Part shown: one piece after another, positions 9,448 through 20,733 of the stretch | Layout of the letters: the number at the start of each line of letters is the position of its first letter | Numbering within the stretch: position 1 is the stretch's first letter | NCBI RefSeq assembly: GCF_021440345.1 | Contig: NZ_JAKCNS010000066.1 | Location: 1 to 54,045 of the forward strand | Length of the DNA: 54,045 nt | Source of the DNA: Kluyvera intermedia | GTDB lineage: Bacteria; Pseudomonadota; Gammaproteobacteria; Enterobacterales; Enterobacteriaceae | Direction: 5' to 3' | The notes under the pieces: generated by a model | What the model saw: only the letters and a program-made list of their open reading frames with translations | Told to the model about the DNA's origin: nothing | Databases searched by the model: none | Made by a program: the position numbers and the translations under genes

Positions 9448-10242
9448 TTATGGAGAATTTATGCGTGGTAACTCGGTGATAATATCTGCTAATAGATCGA
9501 ATATTTCACCAAATAAATGTTCACAGAAGGGGGCAATCAATGGCATTAATGCAGCCATCAGCAAAATACCCACGGTCAACGTAATAGGGAAGCCAATCAC
9601 GAAGATGGACAGCTGTGGCGTCATTCGGTTGAGCATGCCCAGCGCCAGGTTCACCGTCAGAAGCAGGGTGATAATCGGCAAAGCCAGCATCAAACCGTTA
9701 AGGAAGATCATGCCACCGGCTCGAGTGAGCGCCAAAAATGCGTTGCTATTGATCGGTTCGCCGCCAATAGGCAGAGTGTGAAAAGTATCGACTAGCAGTG
9801 AAATGAGCCACAAATGGCCGTTAAATACCAGAAATAGCAGCAGCGCCAGCATATCCATAATACGCGCCAGCACCGGCATGTTGAGATTGCTGCCGGGATC
9901 GACAAATGTGGCGAACGACAGGCCCATCTGTAAGCCAATAATCTCGCCGCTGGTCCTTATCGCAGCAAACGCAAACTGCATAGTAAAGCCCAGCGCAATA
10001 CCGATAAGAATTTGCTGTAGCGCGAGCCACAGCGCATGCGCCGAGAATAACGGAACTTCCACCACCGGCAGCGACGGGGCTATCACAATGGTTATCAGCA
10101 CGCCAAGGCCCAGCTTAACCCGCTTAGGTACCGACTTTTCGCTCAGGATCGGCGCGGTGGTGATCAGCGCCAGTACGCGCAGAAGCGGCCAGAAATACAG
10201 GCTTATCCAGGAGATCCACTGGTCGCTGGTGACGTGCATCAT
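9448..10242 (-). CDS. fliR: FliR, flagellar export gate protein
   Basis: Integral membrane component of the flagellar type III export gate (FliPQR complex). It has 264 residues, the same as Salmonella FliR, with about six hydrophobic segments, including [20 protein letters not shown] and [20 protein letters not shown]. It is the last gene of fliLMNOPQR and begins five bases after fliQ. A 276-base gap separates its end from rcsA. Confidence 0.96.
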   Translation of the reverse strand: MMHVTSDQWISWISLYFWPLLRVLALITTAPILSEKSVPKRVKLGLGVLITIVIAPSLPVVEVPLFSAHALWLALQQILIGIALGFTMQFAFAAIRTSGEIIGLQMGLSFATFVDPGSNLNMPVLARIMDMLALLLFLVFNGHLWLISLLVDTFHTLPIGGEPINSNAFLALTRAGGMIFLNGLMLALPIITLLLTVNLALGMLNRMTPQLSIFVIGFPITLTVGILLMAALMPLIAPFCEHLFGEIFDLLADIITELPRINSP

Positions 10243-10247
10243 GGGGC

Positions 10248-10517
10248 TTAACCGATGATGTAGGGAAGGTTATTGAATAACGTGCGCACATAGTCGAGCA
10301 GCAGGTTGAGCATCCACGGCCCGGCGACAATGATGGCAATAAAAACGGCAATGATTTTAGGAATAAATGACAGGGTCATTTCGTTAATCTGCGTGGCTGC
10401 TTGCAGAATACTGATAATCAGGCCGGTCACTAGCGACACCAACAGCAGCGGGGCGGCCAGCGCTAGCGCCACCTTCATCGCTTCAGTGCCCATCATCATG
10501 ACGGATTCAGGGGTCAT
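10248..10517 (-). CDS. fliQ: FliQ, flagellar export gate protein
   Basis: 89-residue membrane hairpin of the export gate, with two transmembrane segments (about 13-38 and 50-75) around a polar loop with [12 protein letters not shown]. Length and sequence match Salmonella FliQ almost residue for residue. It lies nine bases downstream of fliP in the same operon. Confidence 0.97.
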   Translation of the reverse strand: MTPESVMMMGTEAMKVALALAAPLLLVSLVTGLIISILQAATQINEMTLSFIPKIIAVFIAIIVAGPWMLNLLLDYVRTLFNNLPYIIG

Positions 10518-10526
10518 GGTTACTCC

Positions 10527-11264
10527 TTAACTGTAAAAACTTTGCGCCAGCGACCCAACCAGCAGCTGCCAACCATCAACCAACACAAACAGCATCAACT
10601 TGAACGGCAGCGCGATAGTGGCAGGGGGAACCATCATCATCCCCAGCGCCATCAGTACGCTGGCAATCACCAAATCGATAATCAGGAACGGAATGAAGAT
10701 GGTGAAACCAATCTGGAAGGCCGTTTTCAGCTCACTGGTCACATAGGCCGGTAGCAGAATGCGCATCGGTACGGCTTCTGGCCCCTGAATCGGCGCGCTG
10801 TTGGCAAGCCGTGCAAACAGCGCCAGGTCAGCTTCGCGCGTCTGGCGCAGCATAAACTCACGCAGCGGCTGCGCGCCTTTATCCAGCGCTTCCTGCATGG
10901 TGATTTTGTCTTCGCTAAACGGTTGATAGGCGTCGGTGTAAATTTTATCGATAACCGGCGACATGATAAAAAAGGTTAAAAACAGCGCCAGCCCCAGCAG
11001 AACCTGGTTTGGCGGAGCGGACGGCGTACCTAACGCGCTGCGTAACAGGCCAAAAACGATGATGATGCGGGTAAAGCTGGTCATCATCAGCAAAATGGCC
11101 GGAATAAAGGTTAGCGAGGTGATAAACACCAGCGTCTGCACTGGTAGCGACCAGCTCTGGCCACCGTTGGCTAGCGGCTGGCTGATTAAGCCCGGCAGCT
11201 CGGCAAAGGCCGAAGGGGAGAGAAGCAACAGCCCGCCCAGCGTAAGGGAAAATAAACGACGCAT
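10527..11264 (-). CDS. fliP: FliP, flagellar export gate protein
   Basis: 245-residue core of the type III export gate. It has a cleavable signal peptide (residues 1-21, ending SAFA), unusual for a gate protein but normal for FliP, followed by four membrane helices. Conserved blocks include [20 protein letters not shown] and [18 protein letters not shown]. The start codon overlaps the end of fliO by one base, suggesting coupled translation. Confidence 0.97.
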   Translation of the reverse strand: MRRLFSLTLGGLLLLSPSAFAELPGLISQPLANGGQSWSLPVQTLVFITSLTFIPAILLMMTSFTRIIIVFGLLRSALGTPSAPPNQVLLGLALFLTFFIMSPVIDKIYTDAYQPFSEDKITMQEALDKGAQPLREFMLRQTREADLALFARLANSAPIQGPEAVPMRILLPAYVTSELKTAFQIGFTIFIPFLIIDLVIASVLMALGMMMVPPATIALPFKLMLFVLVDGWQLLVGSLAQSFYS

Positions 11265-11695
11265 CAGGATCTCCCGGGACGCTTAAGCATAGTTTTCATC
11301 AGTGAAGCAAATTCTGGCGCCGCCGCCGGTGACGGCTGAGCATCGACAGGGGCCGGCGGTAAGGTATGCAGTAAAGTGACCTGCTGGGCGGTTACGCCAA
11401 GCACCAGTCGCGCATCTTCGACGTTAACAATCACCACCCGTTCACGATTGCCCAGCGAAGCGCTAGCGCTCACCGACAGACCGTTGACCGTGCGGCCTTT
11501 TAGTGCGCCGGGCATCACCCGTTTCACGACCCACGCGGCAGCGAGAATTAACACAATAATGCCCAGCAGCGCGCCGCTAACCTGAATCAACGGCGAAGTC
11601 ATGGGTTCATTGGCATGCGCCACGGTGACCGACTCAGTGGTGTGCGCGGTCGTTGCGGTCGATGTCGGGTGCGTTGTGCTGGGCTGGGCTTTCAT
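11264..11695 (-). CDS. fliO: FliO, flagellar export gate assembly protein
   Basis: 143-residue single-pass membrane protein that helps assemble the FliP ring. A helix at about residues 38-60 is followed by a conserved cytoplasmic domain with [17 protein letters not shown] and ARLVLGVTA. It is about 18 residues longer than Salmonella FliO because the Thr/Ala-rich N-terminus is extended. The ATG at 11695 is kept because it lies one base after the fliN stop; Met32 is a possible later start. Confidence 0.93.
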   Translation of the reverse strand: MKAQPSTTHPTSTATTAHTTESVTVAHANEPMTSPLIQVSGALLGIIVLILAAAWVVKRVMPGALKGRTVNGLSVSASASLGNRERVVIVNVEDARLVLGVTAQQVTLLHTLPPAPVDAQPSPAAAPEFASLMKTMLKRPGRS

Positions 11696-11696
11696 A

Positions 11697-12110
11697 TTAA
11701 CGACTCAGGCGACGCATACGTTCTGATGGCGTAATGATATCGGTGATGCGTACGCCGTATTTATCGGCCACCACCACCACTTCACCCTGGGCAATCAGAT
11801 AACCGTTAATCAGAATATCCAGCGGTTCGCCAGCCAGACCGTCCAGCGCGACGACCGAACCTTGGGTCAGACGCAGCAGCTCTTTAATGGTCATCCGGGT
11901 ACGGCCCAGTTCGACGGTCAGTTTGACCGGGATATCCATAATCAGATCGATATCCTGCAATGTGCCGCTGACATCGCCGCCGCCAAGTTGCTGGAACACC
12001 GCGTCAGCGGCGCTTTTGCTGGTGGTTGATTGTTGCTCGTTCAGCGCTTCAGCCCACAGATCGTCCACGGATCCGCTGTTGTCATCGGGTGGAGTATTCA
12101 TATCACTCAT
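11697..12110 (-). CDS. fliN: FliN, flagellar switch (C-ring) protein
   Basis: 137-residue C-ring protein with an acidic variable N-terminus and a C-terminal SpoA domain (about 55-135; IPVKLTVELGRTRMTIKELL, GEPLDILINGYLIAQGEVVV). It forms the lower C-ring with FliM and binds FliH for export. Its ATG overlaps the fliM stop by four bases (ATGA). Confidence 0.96.
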   Translation of the reverse strand: MSDMNTPPDDNSGSVDDLWAEALNEQQSTTSKSAADAVFQQLGGGDVSGTLQDIDLIMDIPVKLTVELGRTRMTIKELLRLTQGSVVALDGLAGEPLDILINGYLIAQGEVVVVADKYGVRITDIITPSERMRRLSR

Positions 12111-13111
12111 TTGGGCTGTTCCTCGTTCAGCGAATTCAAAATCGGGTTGATCAAATGTTCTACGCGCAGCGCATACTGGCCGTTGACGGTGCCGTACTGG
12201 CTGGTAAGTACCGGTACGCCATCGACGTGGGCAATAATGCGATCGGGCTTGTCAATCGGCAGGACATCACCGGGTTTTAATTTGAGTATTTGTGATAAAC
12301 GCAGCGATATATCGGCGAAGTTCGCCACCAGTTCCAGCTCTGAGTGTTGTACCTGGCGCACCAGGTTTTCCCGCCAGTTCTGATCTTCATTGCGCGAGTT
12401 CTCCAGCGGTGGATTAACCAGCAGCTCGCGCAGCGGTTCAATCATGCTGAATGGCAGGCAAATATTGAACTCGCCGGTCAGGTTGCCGATTTCCACATGG
12501 AACGGCGTGTTAACCACGATGTCGTTTGGCGAGGTGGTGATGTTGGTGAATTTCACCTGCATCTCCGAACGCACGTACTCCACTTCCAGCGGGTTAATCG
12601 CTTTCCACGCGTCGCTATAGCCTTCCAGCGCCAGCTTCAACATGCGGTTGATCACGCGCTGTTCGGTATGGGTGAATTCGCGCCCCTCGACCTTGGTCGG
12701 AAAACGGCCATCGCCTCCGAACAGGTTGTCAACGGCGATAAACACCAGGCTTGGTGAAAACACCACCAGACCGGTGCCACGCAGCGGTTTCAGATGAATC
12801 AGGTTGAGGTTGGTCGGCACCGGCAGGTTACGCGCAAACTCGTGATACGGCTGAATGCGGATCGCACCGACGGTAATGTCCGGGCTACGACGCAGCAGGT
12901 TGAACAGCCCCATACGGAAGTGGCGCGCAAAACGCTCGTTAATGATCTCCAGTGCCTGCAGACGTTCACGAACCACACGTCGCTGAGTATTGGGATCATA
13001 GGGGCGAATATCATCTTCGCCCACTGCACGCGCCAGAGGCTCGCTGGCGTTATCGCTGTCACCGTTGAGCAGCGCATCAATTTCGGCCTGAGAAAGAATA
13101 CTGTCGCCCAT
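12107..13111 (-). CDS. fliM: FliM, flagellar switch protein
   Basis: 334-residue switch protein that binds phosphorylated CheY and links FliG to FliN. The CheY-binding N-terminus is ILSQAEIDALLNG, the middle domain carries the conserved NLFGGDGRFP motif near residue 130, and the C-terminal SpoA domain includes LPIDKPDRIIAHVDGVPV. The start at 13111 (MGDSIL) gives exactly the Salmonella length; the longer open frame to 13177 runs into fliL and is rejected. Confidence 0.97.
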   Translation of the reverse strand: MGDSILSQAEIDALLNGDSDNASEPLARAVGEDDIRPYDPNTQRRVVRERLQALEIINERFARHFRMGLFNLLRRSPDITVGAIRIQPYHEFARNLPVPTNLNLIHLKPLRGTGLVVFSPSLVFIAVDNLFGGDGRFPTKVEGREFTHTEQRVINRMLKLALEGYSDAWKAINPLEVEYVRSEMQVKFTNITTSPNDIVVNTPFHVEIGNLTGEFNICLPFSMIEPLRELLVNPPLENSRNEDQNWRENLVRQVQHSELELVANFADISLRLSQILKLKPGDVLPIDKPDRIIAHVDGVPVLTSQYGTVNGQYALRVEHLINPILNSLNEEQPK

Positions 13112-13115
13112 AGCG

Positions 13116-13583
13116 CTATCGCAGAATAAAGGCGGTGTACAGAACGTCGGTAATGTCCTGTTTAGGCTGATTGGCAATCAGCGGTGCGCTCAATGTCGCT
13201 TTGATATCGGCGGCGAGCTGTTTTTTACCCTCGTCGGTGGCGAGCTTGGTTGCATCCTGGCGCGACAGCAGCAGAAGCATCCGGCTACGCACTTCCGGCA
13301 GATAGTCGTTCAAACGCGCACGGTCGGCTTCGCCCTTCATCCGCAGGGTCACACCCACGTAGAGCACGCGATCGGCATCGCCCAGGTTAACCGTAAAGGT
13401 ATCCAGCGGGAAAAAGACCGGTGCGGCCGGCGGTGGGGCTTCTTTTGGCGCGGCTTCAGCGGTCTTATTTTCAAAACGCCAGTAGCTGTAGCCCGCGGTG
13501 GCGCAGGCGGCAAGCGTTACCAGCACCAGTAGCGGGATCCAGATAGAGCGTTTGCTCTTTTTAGTGATTGCGGTGTCAGTCAT
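13116..13583 (-). CDS. fliL: FliL, basal-body associated protein
   Basis: 155-residue single-pass inner-membrane protein that surrounds the stator and supports torque. It has a short cytoplasmic N-terminus rich in Lys/Ser, one helix at about 14-31, a Pro/Ala linker and a periplasmic stomatin-like domain ([20 protein letters not shown]). First gene of fliLMNOPQR; the 103-base gap to fliK should hold the operon promoter, but I cannot identify a convincing one. Confidence 0.95.
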   Translation of the reverse strand: MTDTAITKKSKRSIWIPLLVLVTLAACATAGYSYWRFENKTAEAAPKEAPPPAAPVFFPLDTFTVNLGDADRVLYVGVTLRMKGEADRARLNDYLPEVRSRMLLLLSRQDATKLATDEGKKQLAADIKATLSAPLIANQPKQDITDVLYTAFILR

Positions 13584-13686
13584 CTGAAACGGTCTTCCTT
13601 TTAGTACTGCTTATCAGATGATTATCCCGCCTCCCGCGCGGGTCAAAGCGTGGAAAAGACGGGAATAATCATGTTACCTCGGGCGT

Positions 13687-14880
13687 TTAAGCAAAGATGT
13701 CTACTGCGTTGTCGCCGCGGGCGGCGGATTGCAGCGCGGCAGGGACGGCCAGCACATCGCCATCTTCCTGGCCGTCAGCGGCACTCGTGTTGCCGCGCGA
13801 GGCGAAAGACTGCTGGGATGAGGACTGTTGCTGCTGACCGGCAAAACCGTCGCTGCTGATATTGCTCTGCCCCAGTTGAATACCGTTATCCTCAAGCTGG
13901 CTGCGCAGCATCGGGAGTGCAGCCTCCAGCGCGGCGCGTACGTGGCTGTGCGGTGACATCATCTGGATCTGCGCAAGGTTATCTTCCACTTTCAGCGTGA
14001 TGTGCACCTGACCTAAGGCCTCGGGGTGCAGACGCAGTTCGGCGGTCTGCTGACCCTGACGAGTGAACAGCGTGATGTGCTGGCTGACGTTTTGCTGCCA
14101 GTCCGGCGTACCAAGCTGTGCATGGATGTTCGCGGTGGCGGCTGCGGCAGACGCGGCCGCTGGCGTGACGGTTTGCGCGGCGACCGGGGTCAGCGTGGAG
14201 GTTGGTGCCGCCGGGCTTGGGGCGCTTTCTGCTTCTGCCTTTTGTGCAGGGATCACAAAGGCGGAATCTGCGGGCAGGGCGCGAGCTTCGGTCTGTGGTT
14301 GTGACGCAGGCGTGCCTTTCACATCGACAAAGCCTTCCGCTTTACCGCCGCCGCGGTTTAGCGACGAGCTCAGGGTGTTGAGCGTCTCGCTTGCCGCCGT
14401 TGGCGTGGTTGTGCTGGCAACCTGCTGAATTTGCGGCGTGGCTGGCAGCATGGCCATTAACGCGCTGAGGCTTTTCAATTCCTCGTCGCTGAGTTTACTG
14501 TCCGCCGCTTTATCATCGCTGTCCGACGTTGAAACGCTCTCTTTGCCCGCCGTCAGCTCACTTTTAAGGTGGGCGGCTAATGAGCTCAGCAGCGTCTGCG
14601 CATCCACCGGCGTCGCGACATCAATATCGGCCGTCGCGCTGGCAGCGTCTTGCTGCATTAACCATTGGGTGAGAGATTGGCCCTGGGTTTTCAGCGAACG
14701 CGTCGAGTCGACCTCATCGCTTGCCGGTAAGGTGGCTTTTTCCGCGCTGACGCCAGGAAGTTGGCTTAACGCCCCCGTCAGGAGTGCCAGAAAATCCTCA
14801 GGGCTGCCCGCGGTTTTCGCCGCAGCATCCGCGCCGGGAAGGGTTGCATCGCTGACAACAAGATTAGGCAGAGTGATCAT
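13687..14880 (-). CDS. fliK: FliK, hook-length control protein
   Basis: 397-residue secreted molecular ruler that switches export specificity when the hook is complete. The N-terminal two thirds are Ser/Thr/Ala-rich and poorly conserved (usual for FliK). The folded C-terminal domain runs from about residue 255, with [20 protein letters not shown] and [16 protein letters not shown], and the tail is Gln/Ser-rich. Length is close to Salmonella FliK (405). It overlaps fliJ by four bases. Confidence 0.95.
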   Translation of the reverse strand: MITLPNLVVSDATLPGADAAAKTAGSPEDFLALLTGALSQLPGVSAEKATLPASDEVDSTRSLKTQGQSLTQWLMQQDAASATADIDVATPVDAQTLLSSLAAHLKSELTAGKESVSTSDSDDKAADSKLSDEELKSLSALMAMLPATPQIQQVASTTTPTAASETLNTLSSSLNRGGGKAEGFVDVKGTPASQPQTEARALPADSAFVIPAQKAEAESAPSPAAPTSTLTPVAAQTVTPAAASAAAATANIHAQLGTPDWQQNVSQHITLFTRQGQQTAELRLHPEALGQVHITLKVEDNLAQIQMMSPHSHVRAALEAALPMLRSQLEDNGIQLGQSNISSDGFAGQQQQSSSQQSFASRGNTSAADGQEDGDVLAVPAALQSAARGDNAVDIFA

Positions 14881-15320
14881 TCGGGTTTCCTCAAGGTAGC
14901 GCGTTGGGCAAACTCATCCATCTTCTTCTGGTCAAGGCGGTTTTCCGCCAACAGCTCTGCGGAGGCCTGCCTGTCCTGTAGCGTTTGCCATGCCTGCAAA
15001 CGCTGTTTTTTCTCTCGCCAGAAAGTCAGCGCCTGTTCCACCTTGTTATTCCACTGGATTAACTGCTGGCGGTGTTGGTCAATGGCTTTCTCAAGCGTCT
15101 GGATAAACTGCTGGTAGTTTTGCCAGCGTAGGCTGGCTATCCCCTGACTCATGTCGTTGTTCAGGTTGTTCTGGTATTCAAGCTGGTAGTCCATCAACAT
15201 TTTCAGCTGTTCTTCCGCCTGCTGGCAGCCGCGCCGCATCTCGCCCAGTACCAGGGCGGCGTTGTCGACATCGGTTTCTGCCAGTTCTTTTAGCGTTGCT
15301 AATGCACCATGCTGCGCCAT
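14877..15320 (-). CDS. fliJ: FliJ, export chaperone-escort protein
   Basis: 147-residue coiled-coil protein that sits in the FliI hexamer pore and couples it to FlhA. The sequence is charged and Gln-rich with heptad-like spacing throughout ([36 protein letters not shown]). Its ribosome binding site (AGAGGA, eight bases before the ATG) lies just outside the ERIC element that separates it from fliI. Elsewhere fliI and fliJ are closely spaced. Confidence 0.95.
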   Translation of the reverse strand: MAQHGALATLKELAETDVDNAALVLGEMRRGCQQAEEQLKMLMDYQLEYQNNLNNDMSQGIASLRWQNYQQFIQTLEKAIDQHRQQLIQWNNKVEQALTFWREKKQRLQAWQTLQDRQASAELLAENRLDQKKMDEFAQRATLRKPE

Positions 15321-15344
15321 GTTTGTGATCCTCTTGCTTCACTC

Positions 15345-15468
15345 TACCCGTCATACTTCGAGTGGCATGTGTGTTGGCTGCGTTCGTACACCCCAGTCAC
15401 TGACTTCAGTCAGCTCTAGGGGATTCACTCTCTTGCCGCCTTCATGTCACTCGAATTATTTAGGGTAA
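15345..15468. repeat. ERIC element between fliI and fliJ
   Basis: About 124 bp with the diagnostic ERIC core: CACCCCAGTCACT, then a short variable stretch, then CTAGGGGATTCAC. The ends form an imperfect inverted repeat (TACCCGTCATACTTCGAGTG against CACTCGAATTATTTAGGGTAA read from the other side). It lies inside the fliHIJK transcription unit and supplies the fliI stop codon and last residues. Ends are placed by eye and may be off by a few bases. Confidence 0.88.
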
Positions 15469-16836
15469 CGACGTTGGGAAAATCATTTCCAGATTCAGGA
15501 TTGACGATTCCCAGTCTGCTTTTTCAAGAATGCCTTGCTGCAAAAACGCCTCCAGCTGCGGCCACAGCGTAATGGCCTTGTCGAGCATCGGATCGCTGCC
15601 TTTGGCATAGGCGCCGACGCTTATCAGGTCACGGTTACGCTGGAAGCTGGAGAGCAGTTGTTTAAAGTGCCGGACCTTCGCGTAGTGCTCTTCGCTTATG
15701 AGCGCGGTCATTGCACGGCTTATCGACGCTTCGATATCAATGGCCGGATAGTGACCGGCTTCCGCCAGCCGTCGCGACAGTACGATGTGGCCGTCGAGAA
15801 TGGCGCGCGCGGAGTCGGCAATCGGGTCCTGCTGGTCATCGCCTTCGGTCAGCACCGTATAAAACGCGGTGATGGAGCCACCACCGCTGATGCCGTTACC
15901 GGCGCGTTCTACCAGAGCAGGCAGCTTGGCGAAGACCGACGGCGGATAACCTTTGGTTGCCGGAGGCTCACCGATAGCCAGGGCGATTTCACGCTGCGCC
16001 ATCGCATAGCGGGTGAGGGAGTCCATAATCAACAGCACGTGTTGACCTCGGTCGCGGAAATCTTCCGCCACGCGGGTGGCGTAGGCGGCACCCTGCATGC
16101 GCAGCAGCGGCGAAACATCAGCCGGTGCGGCGATCACCACCGAACGGGCGCGCCCTTCGGTGCCGAGAATGTTCTCGATAAAATCTTTGACTTCGCGGCC
16201 ACGTTCACCGATAAGCCCGACGACAATTACGTCGGCGCGGGTATAGCGCGCCATCATGCCGAGCAGCACGCTCTTACCGACGCCGGAACCGGCGAACAGC
16301 CCCATACGCTGGCCGCGACCCACGGTGAGCAGGGCGTTGATCGGCCGTACGCCGGTATCCAGCACGTGCTCGATAGGCGTTCGTTGTAGCGGGTTAAACG
16401 GCTGGGTGATCAGCGCGCCGGTTTCGGTGGTGTCGGGAGCAGGGAGGCCGTCCAGCGGTTTACCGCTGCCGTCCAGGACGCGCCCAAGCAGCGCCGGGCC
16501 GAGCGGCAGCTGTTTGCCGCTTTGCAAACCTTCACCGGCGATATTGCGTGCATAAACGCGCGCGCCGGGCAGGATCCCTTCGACCTCTTCCAGCGGCATT
16601 AAAAACAGGCGCTGGCCGTTAAAACCCACCACTTCGCTCTCAACTTCCTGAGTCTCTGTGCCCTGCTGACGTTCGATAATGCAGGTTGCCCCCAGCGGCA
16701 GCTGTAGGCCGGTGGCCTCCAGAAGCAGCCCGGTGGCGCGGACCAACCGGCCGTAGCGGCGTACGGCGGGAAGCTGTGCGATGCGTGCTTCAAAGTTGTC
16801 TAACGTGTTGAGCCAGCGGGTCAGACGGACGGTCAT
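15460..16836 (-). CDS. fliI: FliI, flagellar export ATPase
   Basis: 458-residue ATPase of the flagellar type III secretion system, related to F1 beta. Walker A is [15 protein letters not shown] (about residue 170), Walker B is [16 protein letters not shown], and [12 protein letters not shown] is the catalytic glutamate region. The start is the ATG at 16836 (MTVRLTRW), sharing one base with the fliH stop; the frame to 16866 is within fliH. The last residues SLP and the TAA come from the ERIC element, where Salmonella FliI ends in FPTV. Confidence 0.96.
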   Translation of the reverse strand: MTVRLTRWLNTLDNFEARIAQLPAVRRYGRLVRATGLLLEATGLQLPLGATCIIERQQGTETQEVESEVVGFNGQRLFLMPLEEVEGILPGARVYARNIAGEGLQSGKQLPLGPALLGRVLDGSGKPLDGLPAPDTTETGALITQPFNPLQRTPIEHVLDTGVRPINALLTVGRGQRMGLFAGSGVGKSVLLGMMARYTRADVIVVGLIGERGREVKDFIENILGTEGRARSVVIAAPADVSPLLRMQGAAYATRVAEDFRDRGQHVLLIMDSLTRYAMAQREIALAIGEPPATKGYPPSVFAKLPALVERAGNGISGGGSITAFYTVLTEGDDQQDPIADSARAILDGHIVLSRRLAEAGHYPAIDIEASISRAMTALISEEHYAKVRHFKQLLSSFQRNRDLISVGAYAKGSDPMLDKAITLWPQLEAFLQQGILEKADWESSILNLEMIFPTSLP

Positions 16837-17537
16837 CAGCAGGCTCCCGGTGCCGCCAGGCGGCACAGTTCCTGCCAGCGGGTAGCCACGCTGGCGTCAA
16901 GATCGCCTTCATCGGCGGAGACTTTACAGCCGCCGGGATGCAGGGTTGGGTCGCCGCGCAGCCGCCAACCGTGCAGGTTGAGCGTTGCACCAAGCATCTC
17001 TTCGACGCGCGGTAAATCTTCCGGGCTCACCCGCAGCTGCGGTTTGCCGGTAAACAGCGGCTCTTGTTGCAGCAACGATTGAATCTGTTTAATCAGCGCG
17101 GTGTTATCCACCACCGGCACCTGGCCGACGATTTGCCGCGCCGCTTCCAGCGCCATCTGCATCAGGCGTGAAGCGATAACGCTGTCCAGCGTATCCAGGG
17201 TGTGCTGGAACTCGCTCGCCAGCTGTTGCATGCGGGCATGAATCGGCGCCTGTTCCTGCTTTGCCTGCACCAGACCTTGTTCCAGCCCCTGCGCCAGACC
17301 TTCCTGATAACCTTGCTGTTGTCCGGCGGCTTGGCCTTCACGCAGCCCGGCCTGATAGCCCTGTTCATGGGCTTGAATCTGTAGCTGGGCCAACTGCTGC
17401 TGTTGCAGCTGTTCGGCAGAAATTTCCTCCTGCGGCTCGCCGTCGGGTTCATCGACGGAGAGCGGGGTAAACTCGGCCACCGTCGGTGGCGCGAGGTCGT
17501 CAGGCTGCCAGACTTTCCACGGTGTGGTATCAGACAT
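16836..17537 (-). CDS. fliH: FliH, regulator of the export ATPase
   Basis: 233-residue protein that binds and restrains FliI and docks it to FliN. A proline-rich acidic N-terminus with the tryptophan docking residues ([13 protein letters not shown]) is followed by Gly-repeat helix sequence ([20 protein letters not shown]) of the GxxxG type. The C-terminal domain, similar to the V-ATPase E subunit, ends with [20 protein letters not shown]. The start at 17537 overlaps the fliG end by eight bases. Confidence 0.95.
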   Translation of the reverse strand: MSDTTPWKVWQPDDLAPPTVAEFTPLSVDEPDGEPQEEISAEQLQQQQLAQLQIQAHEQGYQAGLREGQAAGQQQGYQEGLAQGLEQGLVQAKQEQAPIHARMQQLASEFQHTLDTLDSVIASRLMQMALEAARQIVGQVPVVDNTALIKQIQSLLQQEPLFTGKPQLRVSPEDLPRVEEMLGATLNLHGWRLRGDPTLHPGGCKVSADEGDLDASVATRWQELCRLAAPGAC

Positions 17538-18525
17538 AGGTGTCGTCTCCGCTGCCAATCACCATCTCGCCGGTCTCGGCCAGTCGACGGACGATAAGCA
17601 GAATCGCTTTCTGTTCGTTCTCCACCTGAGACAGACGCACCGGCCCACGGTTGGCCAGGTCGTCGCGCAGAATATCGGCCGCACGCTGGGACATATTGCG
17701 CAGGAACTTCTCGCGTAGCGGCGGCTCGGAGCCTTTGAGGGCAATAAGCAGCGATTCGGAATCCACTTCCTGCAGCAGGCGTTGGATGCTGCGGTCGTCG
17801 ACTTCGACCAGGTTTTCGAACAGGAACATTTCGTCGATGATTTTCTGCGCCAGATCGCCGTCGAACTCGCGCACCGCGGAGATAACTGCTTCTTCCTGCT
17901 GCGTTTTCATCAGGTTGATAATTTCTGCCGCCGTTCTCACGCCGCCCATTTTGCTGCGCTTGAGGTTCTGGCCGTCGAGCAGGTTGTTCAGCACTTCGGT
18001 CAGCTCTGCCAGCGCGGCTGGCTGTACGCCGCCGAAAGTGGCAATACGCAGCATCACGTCGTGGCGCAGACGTTCATCGAACAGCGCCAGAATATCGGCC
18101 GCCTGGCCGCGTTTAAGATGCACAAGAATGGTGGCGATAATCTGCGGATGCTCGTCGCGGATAATATCGGCCGCGCTCTGCGGCTCCATAAAGTTGAGCG
18201 TTTCGATGCCGCTGGTGGTTTCGCGGGTTTCGAGAATATCTTCCAGCAGGCTGGAGGCACGCTCTTCGCCCAGCGCTTTGACCAGCACCGAACGCAGGTA
18301 TTCATTGGCATTGACGCTCAGTGCGGCAAACTGTTCAGCTTCTTGCTCGAACTCTGCCAGCACGTCGGTCAACTGCTTGTTGGAGATCTGCTTGACGTTG
18401 GCCATCGCCGTACTGAGCTGCTGCACTTCGCGGGTGCTGAGGTGCTTGAACACCTCAGCCGCGCGATCTTCGCCAATCGTCATCAGCAAAATGACGCTTT
18501 TGTCGATTCCGGAAAGATTACTCAT
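17530..18525 (-). CDS. fliG: FliG, flagellar rotor/switch protein
   Basis: 331-residue switch protein; its C-terminal charged ridge interacts with MotA to create torque. The EHPQ motif ([16 protein letters not shown]) is at about 124-139, and the torque helix region includes [20 protein letters not shown]. Length equals Salmonella FliG. It overlaps fliF by eight bases. Confidence 0.97.
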   Translation of the reverse strand: MSNLSGIDKSVILLMTIGEDRAAEVFKHLSTREVQQLSTAMANVKQISNKQLTDVLAEFEQEAEQFAALSVNANEYLRSVLVKALGEERASSLLEDILETRETTSGIETLNFMEPQSAADIIRDEHPQIIATILVHLKRGQAADILALFDERLRHDVMLRIATFGGVQPAALAELTEVLNNLLDGQNLKRSKMGGVRTAAEIINLMKTQQEEAVISAVREFDGDLAQKIIDEMFLFENLVEVDDRSIQRLLQEVDSESLLIALKGSEPPLREKFLRNMSQRAADILRDDLANRGPVRLSQVENEQKAILLIVRRLAETGEMVIGSGDDTYV

Positions 18526-20200
18526 GATCGTTATTCATCCATTGGCGAATGACCAGCGCCACGACGCGCGGATCGTTATCAGACATCTCACGGATACGCT
18601 GGCTCATGACTTCAGCGCCCAGACGCTGGTTGGCACGGCGCTGCTGTGTCTGTTCATCTTTACTCAGGCGTACCTCAACGGCTTCCTGAATTTCCTGCTG
18701 CGCTTTGCTCTGTTCAACGGCGGCTTGAGCAACCTGCTCACGGCGCGCCAGCTGCGGTTTAATCGCTTTACGCCACAGCAGCCACGCCACGATCAGGACC
18801 AGTAACCAGCGGCCTGCGGACATCAGCTGATCGATAAACGACTGTTGTTTCCAGAACGGCAGTTCGCCACCGGACTCATCGGTATCGGTGAACGGTGAGT
18901 TGACCACGTTGAGGGTATCGCCACGCGTCGTGGAGAAGCCCATCGCTTCGCGGGTCAAATCTTCAATCTGCTTCATCTGGTCGCTGGTCAGCGGCAGCGG
19001 TTTACCGTCCGGCAGATTGCGATAATTGACTACCACGGCCACCGAAAGACGCTGGACATCGCCGACGTTCTTTTTGGTATGCATGATAGTGCGGTCCACT
19101 TCGAAGTTGCTGGTTTCGCTGCGCTGGCTGTTATGCGGGCCGGTAGTAGTGGTGGTGCGTGCGGCGCCATTCTGGCCGTTGGCGGCCTGATTCGCCGTTT
19201 GGTTAGTCGGTGGGTTGGCAATCGGCGCTGACGGCGCGGGCGCTGGAGTATTTGACAGCGCACCCGGCACGCCGCCCGGATACGGGCTACCGCTCTGATC
19301 GCTTTCGCTCACCTGACGGGAACGAATGGCCGCCTGAGTGGCGTCACCGTTTGGACGGTACTGCTCATCGGTCTGTTCTTTATTATCAAAGTTAACCTGC
19401 GCAGTGACCTGCGCGTGAACGTTGCCGTTACCGACAATAGGCCCAAGGATGGCTTCGATGCGGCGCTGCACGCGGCCTTCAACGTCAGCGGTATATTTCA
19501 GCTGAGCATCATTAAGGTCACGGGCGCTGGTATTGGATTGGGTCAACAGATGCCCACCCTGATCAACCAGTGTCACGTTACCCGGCGGCAGGCCGGCAAC
19601 GGCGCTGGAGACCAGGTGCACCACGGCGGAAATTTGCCCTTCATCGAGCGCGCGGCCCGGTTCGAGGTTGACGGTAATCGACGCTGACGGTGATTTTTGC
19701 TCGCGCACGAACAGCGACGGTTTTGGCATCGCTAAATGCACCCGCGCGCTTTTGACCGGGCCAAGCGTTTCGATGGTTCGCGACAGTTCACCTTCCAGCG
19801 CGCGCTGGTAGTTCACCTGCTCGCTAAACTGGCTGATGCCGAATTTTTCCTGGTCCAACAGCTCAAAGCCCACGGTGCCGCCTTTCGGCAGACCGAGCTG
19901 AGCCAGACGTAAACGCAGTTCGTGAACTTTATCCGCAGGCACTTCCAGTGCGCCACCGTTATCGGCAAAGCGATAGGGGACGTTCATCTGGGTCAGTTGA
20001 GTCACAATCGCGCCGCCGTCCTGGTCGGACAGATTGCTAAACAGCGTGCGGTAGTCCGGGGCTTTGGCCCACAGAACCATGGCCACGAGAACGGCCACCG
20101 CAGCGGCGCTTGCCACCATCAGTGGAATTTTTGGATTGGCGCGCAGGCGATTCACCCATTCAAGGGTTTTATTTTGTGTGGCCGTAGCACTCGCGCTCAT
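18518..20200 (-). CDS. fliF: FliF, MS-ring protein
   Basis: 560-residue inner-membrane protein that forms the MS ring on which the flagellum is built. Helices lie at about 27-45 and 452-470. Between them are ring-building motifs ([34 protein letters not shown]) and a variable Pro/Thr/Asn-rich loop near 300-345. The C-terminal FliG-binding tail ends [14 protein letters not shown]. First gene of fliFGHIJK, divergent from fliE across a 215-base promoter region. Confidence 0.97.
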   Translation of the reverse strand: MSASATATQNKTLEWVNRLRANPKIPLMVASAAAVAVLVAMVLWAKAPDYRTLFSNLSDQDGGAIVTQLTQMNVPYRFADNGGALEVPADKVHELRLRLAQLGLPKGGTVGFELLDQEKFGISQFSEQVNYQRALEGELSRTIETLGPVKSARVHLAMPKPSLFVREQKSPSASITVNLEPGRALDEGQISAVVHLVSSAVAGLPPGNVTLVDQGGHLLTQSNTSARDLNDAQLKYTADVEGRVQRRIEAILGPIVGNGNVHAQVTAQVNFDNKEQTDEQYRPNGDATQAAIRSRQVSESDQSGSPYPGGVPGALSNTPAPAPSAPIANPPTNQTANQAANGQNGAARTTTTTGPHNSQRSETSNFEVDRTIMHTKKNVGDVQRLSVAVVVNYRNLPDGKPLPLTSDQMKQIEDLTREAMGFSTTRGDTLNVVNSPFTDTDESGGELPFWKQQSFIDQLMSAGRWLLVLIVAWLLWRKAIKPQLARREQVAQAAVEQSKAQQEIQEAVEVRLSKDEQTQQRRANQRLGAEVMSQRIREMSDNDPRVVALVIRQWMNNDHE

Positions 20201-20415
20201 TGCGCACCTCGTCGATCCTGATCAATGGCGTTAAACGTGAACGAAAACAAAGCAGACTCCCAGGTCAGAACACATAAAGACAGCCATGCCATTATTTGAC
20301 GCTTTGCGATTTTTGATGGCCCAAATAACCCATTTTTATAGCGCTATTTAGCGCCTTTATCTTATTGACAAACTGCTAAGCTCGTTCACAGGTTAAAATC
20401 AATCTGGGAGTCAAG
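20201..20415. promoter_or_regulatory. Divergent fliF / fliE promoter region
   Basis: Gap between the divergent fliF and fliE genes, AT-rich in its right half. It should hold the FlhDC-dependent class 2 promoters of both operons. I cannot pick individual FlhDC boxes with confidence. GGGAG at 20406-20410 is the fliE ribosome binding site. Confidence 0.5.
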
Positions 20416-20727
20416 ATGGCGATTCAGGGTATTGAGGGCGTCCTGTCACAGCTGCAGGCGACGGCGTCGATGGCGCGCAATCAAAGCGTGGATACACAGC
20501 CGACGATAAGTTTTGCCGGCCAGCTGCACGCGGCATTGGATCGGGTGAGCGAGGTACAAACCAGCGCCAGAACGCAGGCGGAGAAATTCTCGCTGGGCGA
20601 ACCGGGTATCGCGTTGAACGATGTGATGACCGACCTGCAAAAGGCGTCAGTTTCACTGCAGATGGGCATTCAGGTGCGCAATAAACTGGTTAGCGCGTAC
20701 CAGGAAGTCATGGGTATGCAGGTCTAA
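20416..20727 (+). CDS. fliE: FliE, MS-ring/rod junction protein
   Basis: 103-residue secreted protein joining the MS ring to the rod and the first substrate of the export gate. Typical features are the helical N-terminus ([18 protein letters not shown]), [16 protein letters not shown] and the C-terminal [17 protein letters not shown]. It is one residue shorter than Salmonella FliE. Monocistronic, divergent from fliF. Confidence 0.96.
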   Translation: MAIQGIEGVLSQLQATASMARNQSVDTQPTISFAGQLHAALDRVSEVQTSARTQAEKFSLGEPGIALNDVMTDLQKASVSLQMGIQVRNKLVSAYQEVMGMQV

Positions 20728-20733
20728 ATCTGT

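Noticed and set aside
15535-16389. 284-codon frame antisense to fliI
   Set aside because: Shadow of the highly conserved fliI; no start signal or family similarity.
17651-18805. 384-codon frame antisense to fliG/fliF
   Set aside because: Third-position GC bias of the real genes creates long antisense frames; Ser/Arg-rich translation with no domain.
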